Shown here piece by piece: positions 56,835-64,000 of a stretch of DNA of 64,000 nt. Position numbers and translations under genes: made by a program. A model generated the notes under the pieces. That model was not told where the DNA came from and ran no database searches. It saw only the letters and a list, made by a program, of their open reading frames with translations. The stretch spans positions 46,837,779 to 46,901,778 of the forward strand of contig CM043970.1 of the NCBI GenBank assembly GCA_014529385.2, read 5' to 3'. The DNA comes from Adiantum capillus-veneris (lineage: Eukaryota; Streptophyta; Polypodiopsida; Polypodiales; Pteridaceae). The stretch's first letter is position 1; the number at the start of each line of letters is the position of its first letter.

Positions 56835-59800
56835 TCAGACCTCAGAAGACATGAAGTCCACTAGTTTGGCAACATTCATTGGCGTTTTGCAGGGTGTAGG
56901 TCCTTGACTAGGAACTGGTGAGGATGGAATCTCATATTCCTCAATGGGATCAGGTATTCCTTCGTTAAACATCCTTTCCAACAAGAAAGGTGTATGCTCA
57001 CTTTCTGATGTCCCGTCCTCACTCCCTTCTTGGATGATACTAGATATGGCTAACGGTCTATGGTTCATGTGGGGTGGATGAACTTGCGTGGGAAACACTG
57101 TGTCATGAATTTTGATATGCATGGGTTCTGGTTCTAGTTTCCTTTGAGTCTCCTCCACTAAACCTCTTAGATGTTTCACTTGCTTAATCTCGTCTACAGG
57201 GTTTGGGTACGTCCCAATCTTCTTTTTACGATTCTTCCCTTTTTGCCCCTGCGGTTTATCTTGGGGGTCTTGGATTGGATTTGGAAACACTTGTGGTGTT
57301 TTCAGAGGCTCTTTATGGTTTTCTCTTATTCGGTTTTCATTTGGTTCCATGTTACGGTTTTCTTTGTCGGTCTTTCTCTTTGTGGTATTGGTTCTAGTCT
57401 CCATTGTCTCGGCTGAATCTGAATCATCCTCGAGGTCATTCATATGCACGGGGTCATCTCCTGTTCCTATGTTTGTTTTGGAACTTGGCTTTGAATTTTC
57501 CGTATTCTGCGACTTCTTCCTTCGTGTCTTCTTTTTCTTTGCTTGGATAACTGACGCGGTATCTCTCTCTTCGAGGATATGTTCTGGCCCTTGAAGCATG
57601 GACCGTGTAATCGCATAAGCGGGTGCGACGGGTGGTATTGGCGACGTCACACTAGCAATTTCGACCAAATTCAGGGGTGTGATTTTAGGCGCATTTGGGT
57701 TATAGGGGCATTGGGCAATCAAGTGATCTATGCCACAACGATTACATGTGAGTATTGGCATTGCAGACGTGCTCCCTTGATTCATTTGCATCTGTGCAGC
57801 ATTCTTTTGCAGCCTAATAGGGCACTCCGCTACTCGATGTGGTCCACCACACTCGTAGCATTGAATAGGTGGCCTCCTAGCCTGGGTGTTGATATTTTGA
57901 CCTCTGGATGCGAGAGCAGCAGCTTGATAAACCGACTTGACTTGTCCCCAACAATCTTCCATGTAGTATATAGGACATTCTTCCAATGTATCAAGTCCGT
58001 AGGCAATACTAGTGTCTATTTCCTCCTCATAGCCATCTGCATAAGCATTTGATGGCTCGCAACCCACTTGGTTCATAGGGGCGACTCTTGGATGCGGGGG
58101 CTGCGGTCCTAGCACAGGAGGTGGTAGCGGTGTAGCTTGTACAACATTTTGAGATCTAGGGACCATGTGTTGCGGTAGTTGCTCAACAGGTGAAGTAGGC
58201 ATCAATACAGGAGCTCGAGGCGCATCCGTCCAGGCTACAGGTGGTCTATTTGCCATCATACGTTTGATCATTAAACAATCCTTAGCTTGGTGACCATACC
58301 TACCACATGCGTTGCAAGTTCCATTAAATTTTACTCTAAACGTAGGGCACTCACTAGTGCTATGTGGACCTAAGAAAATGGAACACCATTGTTGCTCCCT
58401 TCTTGGATACATGTGACTATTTTGAGGGGGTCGATTATCCTTAAGAGACTCTTGGATTGCCTTGGTGAGGTCTGTCAAGAATGTCTCAAATACCTTTGGC
58501 TCATTGGCAATGGGCTTTGCAGTCATGGGTTCATACTCAATGGCTTGTGAGCTAGTGGATCTCGTGTCGGTAGACACCCTCATGCCTGCTATCATCAAGT
58601 TGTCCTCTAGTTGGATTGCATTGGCAGTGACATCTTCCCAGGTTGTGATACCTCTAATCACTGGTCCATTATAGATTCCTTCATTCCTCAACCCTCGAAT
58701 GAATCGATCAAGCAGTTGGTTATTGTTGAAGCGCTCATTTATAGGGCAGCGAGAGTTTAAGTGCTTTAGACGACTAATGAAGTCCCTTACTGACTCTCCT
58801 TCCTTACGTTCGGCCTTCTGTAGCTGAGATGCTACACCCCAAAGCACACCTTCTTGTATGTACTCCTTTAGAAACAACCTTTGAAGGGTAGGGTAGATTG
58901 TTTTCTCGTCCACCCTTAGGGTCCTATACCAATCTCCAGCCTTCCCACTTAATGTCAAGCTTAAGGCATTGCACTTATGTAGTTCGTTGCGTTCCCCTAA
59001 GGAATTACATACTTGTTCAAACACTTCAATGTGTTTTCTAGCATCTTCGTCCCCATTGAATTTTTGCGTGAGTTTGGCAATTTGTACTGCCTTACTTCTA
59101 GGCTCTCTATCGGATGCATGATGCATATTCTCCGCGATAGATCGACCTATGGTTTGAGCAAACGCTGCCAAGTCACCTATGTGAGGAGGTAGGGCCGGTG
59201 GAGGTACTCTTGGAATCATATGTGGGAGAGGAACGGGTACCGGTCTTGGCATATGTGTAGATGATGCAGGATATGGAACATAACCGGGCATAGGTCCACT
59301 CGGATAAGAGCTAGGGAGAGGCACTCGAGGAGCATAATCAAGTGGTACAATTGGAGGTGTGGGGGCCATGTGTGCATAAGGGGCTAGAGGCACATATGGT
59401 CGAGGCCCCATATTAGGTACTACGACACTAGGTAGTGGCACTGCGCTAACCGTAGATGTCATCGGTACATTCTCTATCAGGCTTATCCCTGGAGTGAGCA
59501 CTGGGTTTTCCTTAATAGAGGGTTGAGCCAAGTTAGGGAAGCTAAAGTTTTCGCTCGGAGGCTCAGATTGCATAGAGACCCCAGGTGAAATGACGTAAGA
59601 TGGGTCCATGGGGCTCATTAGAGGAGTCTCCATTTGTGATAGAGTAGGCTGTTGAGCCTTGCTCGTATCCAAAAATCTCATGGGGCCAGTTGAGAGTATA
59701 TTTACCCCTCGGTTTTGCCTTTCTGATTGAATAATGCCATGGATAACATTACAGATCATTTTCTGTTGATCTTCGATGCTCGTGGCACTAGAGGTGGATT

Positions 59801-60440
59801 GTACAATCTCTATCCATCCTACATGGTAGGCGTGACCAGAGTGTAGATCCGTCAACACCTCAGTGTGGAGGTCGTATGTCCAATGATCATTAATGAACCA
59901 TCCTTCTAGAGTCGATGTGTTAACGGTTTCTTGTGAGGTAGAAGCAATGTTGCTCCCCGTGGTTTTACTTGTCACCAACGGTACTCTAGAGGGAACTTCT
60001 GAAGGAGGCAGCTCAGCAGGGCCTTCTTGGTAAGAAGTTGGCAGGATATCCACATGGACACTCTTTGGGGGTGTGGGGTCCACGTGCGATGTGAAAGGAG
60101 AGTCCACTTCCCCACCCCCTTCGTGTGCTTCATTTGCATCAGGTTTCGAGTGAGTAGCTCTACCTAATGTTTCCATGAAACGGCTAAACATACTAATACT
60201 AGGCTGTGGAGCTTCGGGAGGTGCATGGCCTTCTCTCTCAGTGTTTTGGGTAGGGTATGCTTCCATGATTTCTGAGTCGAAGGAGGAATCACTAGCGGCT
60301 ATTTTAGGGTCTTGGGTGGTGCTACCTTGTGTCCCCGCTGAGGGTCTAGAGCTTATCGTGGATGGGTAATGGGTGTCCGTATGAACAGAGGCACCCTCAA
60401 TATGCTCGTGTTCTAGCACCCGCCCAGAGCGTAAGTGCAT
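56835..60440 (-). CDS. Element C gag polyprotein (1201 aa)
   Basis: The longest intact frame in the window. It begins MHLRSGRVLEHEH, resembling other plant gypsy gag starts. Residues about 30-445 are Pro/Ser/Thr-rich and probably disordered. The capsid domain lies at about 447-620 (KLTQKFNGDEDARKHIEVFE, GKAGDWYRTLRV, ESVRDFISRLKHL). Knuckles follow: a damaged WCSIFLGPHSTSEC, CNACGRYGHQAKDC (CX2CX4HX4C, about 707-722), CYECGGPHRVAEC (about 860) and CNRCGIDHLIAQC (about 900), the last two with the CX2CX3HX4C spacing seen in element A. A basic and acidic tail follows. Gag would form the particle and bind element RNA. Confidence 0.9.
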   Translation of the reverse strand: MHLRSGRVLEHEHIEGASVHTDTHYPSTISSRPSAGTQGSTTQDPKIAASDSSFDSEIMEAYPTQNTEREGHAPPEAPQPSISMFSRFMETLGRATHSKPDANEAHEGGGEVDSPFTSHVDPTPPKSVHVDILPTSYQEGPAELPPSEVPSRVPLVTSKTTGSNIASTSQETVNTSTLEGWFINDHWTYDLHTEVLTDLHSGHAYHVGWIEIVQSTSSATSIEDQQKMICNVIHGIIQSERQNRGVNILSTGPMRFLDTSKAQQPTLSQMETPLMSPMDPSYVISPGVSMQSEPPSENFSFPNLAQPSIKENPVLTPGISLIENVPMTSTVSAVPLPSVVVPNMGPRPYVPLAPYAHMAPTPPIVPLDYAPRVPLPSSYPSGPMPGYVPYPASSTHMPRPVPVPLPHMIPRVPPPALPPHIGDLAAFAQTIGRSIAENMHHASDREPRSKAVQIAKLTQKFNGDEDARKHIEVFEQVCNSLGERNELHKCNALSLTLSGKAGDWYRTLRVDEKTIYPTLQRLFLKEYIQEGVLWGVASQLQKAERKEGESVRDFISRLKHLNSRCPINERFNNNQLLDRFIRGLRNEGIYNGPVIRGITTWEDVTANAIQLEDNLMIAGMRVSTDTRSTSSQAIEYEPMTAKPIANEPKVFETFLTDLTKAIQESLKDNRPPQNSHMYPRREQQWCSIFLGPHSTSECPTFRVKFNGTCNACGRYGHQAKDCLMIKRMMANRPPVAWTDAPRAPVLMPTSPVEQLPQHMVPRSQNVVQATPLPPPVLGPQPPHPRVAPMNQVGCEPSNAYADGYEEEIDTSIAYGLDTLEECPIYYMEDCWGQVKSVYQAAALASRGQNINTQARRPPIQCYECGGPHRVAECPIRLQKNAAQMQMNQGSTSAMPILTCNRCGIDHLIAQCPYNPNAPKITPLNLVEIASVTSPIPPVAPAYAITRSMLQGPEHILEERDTASVIQAKKKKTRRKKSQNTENSKPSSKTNIGTGDDPVHMNDLEDDSDSAETMETRTNTTKRKTDKENRNMEPNENRIRENHKEPLKTPQVFPNPIQDPQDKPQGQKGKNRKKKIGTYPNPVDEIKQVKHLRGLVEETQRKLEPEPMHIKIHDTVFPTQVHPPHMNHRPLAISSIIQEGSEDGTSESEHTPFLLERMFNEGIPDPIEEYEIPSSPVPSQGPTPCKTPMNVAKLVDFMSSEV

Positions 60441-60899
60441 GTGCTTCTGATACCCTAAGGTGTCAAAAAGCTGCTTTAGGAGGCCTTGTGACTAGTTTTT
60501 AGCGTGTTTTTTGTTTGTTTTTTTGCTAGATTTTTTAGAGCGTGTCGTGGAATGGGCCGTGTGATAGCTCGAAACGAGCGTATCGGTCAGAGGGTCGTGC
60601 CGTGCTTTACAGCCCTCCGTTTGGTCACTCTATGCCCTCGGAATCCCTAAAACTGTCAATTTCCAGTAGGGAACTAGGCCCAAACTAGAAAGTCTAAGGG
60701 TGCAAGTGGGAAGAGAAAGGAGGAGAGTGGAGGACTTGTCCCACATGCTCTCATTCTCTCTTGAGGGAGTAGGGTATATATATAAGAGTGAGTCTAGTAT
60801 ATATCATAAGACTGAGGACTGAGGCTTGGGCCTGGGCTTGGGAAAATGATCCCGATCCCGATCTACCTTTTATACAAACCAACCCGTCCGTTTTAAGAG

Positions 60900-61205
60900 T
60901 CACGTTTTTTATTTTCGAAAAATTTCGCCGCCCGCTTACTCGCGTTTTTAATTTCCGATATGCAGAAAACGCATATATGCAGAAAATTGCAGAAAACGCA
61001 GATATGCAGAAATTTCAGAAAACGCAGAAATTGAAAAAATGCAGAAATTGCAGAAAATTAAAAAAACGCAAAAATGCAGAAAATTGCAGAAATTGAAAAC
61101 GCCGAACTTGAAAATGCAGAAATTGCAGAAATTGAAAAAACGCAGACAATAGCAGAAATTGAAACTTGACAGCAAATGCAGAAAACGCAAAAAACAGAAA
61201 TCTCC
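60900..61205 (-). repeat. GCAGAAA-rich degenerate repeat in the element C leader
   Basis: Between about 60955 and 61200 the plus strand is built of variants of ATGCAGAAATTGCAGAAA and AACGCAG, giving a run of short, imperfect units. It lies between primer site and gag, so it would be in the RNA leader. Confidence 0.85.
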
Positions 61206-61289
61206 ACACACTCCTTCCCTGCCTTTCCTATGATAGAAATTGCACCAGAAGAAAGCGTAAAGTGCTAACCGAACTTAGTGTAGGGCATA

Positions 61290-61307
61290 TCCCCGGCAGC
61301 GGCGCCA
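61290..61307 (-). other. Primer-binding site, tRNA-Asp type (element C)
   Basis: On the minus strand TGGCGCCGCTGCCGGGGA, four bases after the 5' LTR. One base differs from the standard tRNA-Asp complement. Confidence 0.92.
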
Positions 61308-61311
61308 AAAA

Positions 61312-61883
61312 TGTGCGCTCCTTGCCGCACTGTCGAAGCAAGGGACTTGCCAATACACCGTGTGCGAGCCACAAATGGCTCCAAGCACACAACAAGCCTA
61401 AACTAGCAAGCTCAAGAGAACAAAAGGTGTGTCACTCACCGCTCTATGCTCGCCTTCGTGGTGGATTCCTCGCCGCGATGAAGAAGAAGCTGCAGTCGTG
61501 CCGCGCTCAACCGCTTCGCCGCCATCGTGCCTTCGTAATGCTCGATCGCACACACACTCTCCCTCTCTCTCTCTCTCACACACACACACAAGGAGGTGAA
61601 GAAGAAGAAGATGGAGATGGAGCAAGAGCACTCTTCAATTGCACAAATGAGAGAATGAGTAAAAATTAGGTTTAGTTGGCTTTTATAGGAGCTCACCCCA
61701 TTCACACTTGGGCGCCCATGCTTAACCAACTAATCCCTTGAATGTCCAAGTTAAAGTGCGCCTCTCATCGGCGATCACTCTACCTTTCCCTATTGGTCCG
61801 ACAAGCCCGGTACCTGACTCTACCAAATACATAATACACGTCCGTCGTAGGTGATGGGTGTCCGTGTGCCGTGAGGGTTAACA
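61312..61883 (-). repeat. 5' LTR of element C
   Basis: 572 bp, the promoter-bearing LTR for this minus-strand element. It is nearly identical to 53064-53639. Confidence 0.93.
61680..61687 (-). promoter_or_regulatory. TATA box in the element C 5' LTR
   Basis: TATAAAAG on the minus strand, about 200 bp into the LTR, a normal distance for the U3 promoter. The same sequence is in the other LTR at 53436-53443. Confidence 0.6.
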
Positions 61884-63680
61884 AGAGCTTGCTTTGAATT
61901 TGCTAAAAAAAGCCTATAGCTTTGTGGCCCTCCTCTTATTGTGCACATCCCACAATCGGTGCATTCCAAGGGACAACATTCCGGACAGGGAGCTCCATAA
62001 GCACTTCTTGTGCTTTCTCAAGTTTACTGCATCTGGCATATATATTCACGAAGGCAGTGCTCACAGAGTGGAGATATGGCCTTGCTTTGCATCTGTAAAA
62101 AACAGCCCATGACTTTTGTCCATCTGTGCATCCTCCAAACTGCGACATGCCTTTAAGATGCAAGCCTAGGTGATTGCAACTAGAGAGATGCGCTCGTTTC
62201 ATGTAGAGAGTTGCGCGTGCTTTGCATCACCTCAAAATATCCTAGACCTTGCTTGTTCCTCTGATGTTCGACACATCCCACAATCAATGCATTCCAAGAG
62301 ATGAGATTCCGGACAAAAAGCTCCTTGAGAGTTTTTTGTGCTTTCTCAAGCGCATCACATTTGGCATACATATCGGCCACGGCATATCCTGCAATCAACA
62401 CATTCAAAGTGATGGCATTCTGCCCATCAAGAACTTCTGGTGCTTTCATCATACATATTAACCAAAGCACCCCTAAGCACAACATCTTTCTCAAACAACC
62501 CCAAACTAGCAATATTGTCATGAATTCTCTCACCCATGTTAACGTCTTGCGTAAGGCCACAGCTCTTCAAGGTGCAAGCACCAGTGATTGCATCTGGAAA
62601 GAGACCCTCCCTTCATCTGTGAAAACCGCACAGTGCTTGATTGCCACAACCATGTTGGGCATATCCTGCACTCAACTCTTTCCAAGACAGTGATGACATT
62701 AGTTATCTATGTTGAGTCCTTAGAGAGTGGCGGACCGCACCATCTGTCTCACTTGGTATCAGCTAAAAGCACGCGCGCAGACCTGCCACCAGTGCTGCTC
62801 AATATTGAATACTTCCTTTTCCCCACAACATTTGGCACATATTTCGATAAAGCATTGCCAATGAGAACATGTTTTACCAACATCCCCTCACTAGCAATCT
62901 CGACGTGAATTCTCTCATCCATGTGAAATGTAAGGCCACAGGTCATGCATCTGGAGAAAGGCCTTTCCTTCGTATTTGGTTAAAATAGCCCAGAGCTTCC
63001 TTGCCACTATCATGTTTGGCATATCCCGCATCAGCCACCTGACTAGCAATCTCATTGCAAATTCTCTTACCGAAGTCTACATCTTCTGTAAAGCCATAGG
63101 CCTTTTAAGGCATTCATGAGTTCTCATCCATGTTGGCATAACATTATCTTTCTCCAAGATCCGTTGATGAGCAATATCATTGTTAATAATCTTGTCCAAG
63201 TGAAGGTCTTGTGTAAGGCCATAGAGAGAGAGAGAGATAGCTATCCAACTACCGACTTCTAAGAACAAATGTTTTACTCCTGTCAAAAAACATGCCTTCA
63301 TCATGCTGCTAATTGCATCTGGAGAGAGACCCTCGCTTTTCATCTGTTGAGTGGCACACATATCGACCAAGACAATGCCAAGCACGGCTTCTTTTTGCAA
63401 AAGCCTCTGAATAACAATATAATTGATAATTTTAGTGCCCATATCAGCACCTTGCATAGAACCACATGCCTTCAAGATGCATGTGTAGAGCCACATGCCT
63501 TCCTCATGTTGGATAGGTGATTGCAGCTGGAGTACAACTCTCTGCCCTATTGCAATCAGTGCATTCCAAGAGTCCACGCTCCAGCCCTGCTCCCTATGCA
63601 TATCAATTTCCCAATTGCATTGATAAAATGATGAAGCCTGATAGAAAGTGTGCCACCTAGGTTACTGAGAGGCTAGGGAT
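61884..63680 (-). pseudogene. PPR pseudogene, right part of the duplicated array
   Basis: 61884-62690 matches 33510-34270 and 62690-63660 matches 32331-33250. Minus-strand pieces include AFVNIYARCSKLEKAQEVLM and VVPWNAPIVGCAQ (62050-61940), AVADMYAKCDALEKAQKTLK (62390-62330) and YTCILKACGSMQGADMGTKI (63500-63430). Stops and frame changes are spread through it. It is the continuation of the piece broken by elements A and C. Confidence 0.8.
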
Positions 63681-64000
63681 GTGATTTTCGCTTCTACGGT
63701 AATGAAGTAGAAAATGCAATGTGACCAATAGGCTTTGTACGCTGTCAAGGATGCGTAGTTGAAGATAATGACGTGGGAATAGGGTCATCACTGGCCAGCA
63801 ATTGAGTGGCGTGGATCGTGTCGGGGCTCTTACTGGTGGGTTACGGTGTTCGTGGCTACGATGGTAGCCAAGAACCGGTAGGTTACGGTGTTCGTGTCTA
63901 CGATATTAGCCGAGAAGGGTCAAGTAGGAGTTGAGTGTAGGCGTTGAGCAAATATGGATGCACAACAATAAATTTTGGCCTAATGCTTAATGTCAATGAC
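63681..64000. repeat. Two tandem 40-bp copies in otherwise unrecognised sequence
   Basis: 63835-63874 and 63877-63916 share GGTTACGGTGTTCGTG and a following CTACGAT...TAGCC. The rest of this end piece has no recognisable gene. Confidence 0.65.

Larger units (their letters stand above)
53064..61883 (-). mobile_element. Gag-protease-only gypsy retrotransposon C (8.8 kb)
   Basis: LTRs at 53064-53639 and 61312-61883 are flanked by an exact target duplication, AGAGC (53059-53063 and 61884-61888). On the minus strand the order is LTR, primer site, leader, a 1201-codon gag, protease, a short tail, noncoding DNA, purine tract, LTR. No reverse transcriptase or integrase motif was found in either strand between 53640 and 55390. 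It is therefore non-autonomous and would need enzymes from a related element. By eye the LTRs differ at about eight or nine positions plus a CT-repeat length change, making it the youngest large insertion here. Confidence 0.93.

Noticed and set aside
57171-58052. Plus-strand open frames across the element C gag
   Set aside because: They are antisense shadows of the long minus-strand gag frame.

Overview
The window looks like gene-poor, repeat-rich nuclear DNA of a land plant. The degenerate pentatricopeptide-repeat (PPR) arrays have the repeat style I associate with homosporous ferns such as Ceratopteris. That assignment rests on motif style only and is moderate confidence. I see no intact host gene, no rRNA or tRNA gene and no CRISPR array. 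Almost everything recognisable is transposable-element DNA, partly nested, plus broken host-gene fragments.

Layout. 1-5.4 kb holds an inverted-repeat element, a broken minus-strand gag and diverged direct repeats. 5.4-7.6 kb is a broken protein-kinase-type gene on the plus strand with an unidentified coding remnant after it. 7.9-9.8 kb is a broken minus-strand hAT transposase abutting a copia gag fragment. From about 9.9 to 22.96 kb lies a truncated Ty3/gypsy element (B) with a tRNA-Asp-type primer site. It is split by a second LTR element (D, 11289-16588, perfect 5-bp target duplication), and D's 5' LTR is itself split by a 1337-bp TTAA-flanked inverted-repeat transposon whose empty site is still visible in D's other LTR. 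22.96-29.6 kb contains a three-copy tandem repeat, a 720-bp nested palindrome, a histone H3-like pseudogene with a duplicated C-terminus, and an internally deleted minus-strand copia element.

29.6-63.7 kb is a minus-strand array of dead PPR repeats, interrupted by two LTR retrotransposons only 125 bp apart. Element A (34441-52938, about 18.5 kb, plus strand) is an old, giant Ty3/gypsy element. Its gag-pol is followed by noncoding DNA and a long coiled-coil 3' ORF. Element C (53064-61883, minus strand) is younger, with near-identical LTRs. It carries gag and protease but no reverse transcriptase.

Most unusual is element A. It has ten copies of a 20-bp palindrome in the two noncoding regions flanking gag-pol, two successive HHCC zinc-binding modules before the integrase core, and a second retropepsin-like domain downstream of integrase. 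All domain calls come from reading motifs by eye; no database search was run.
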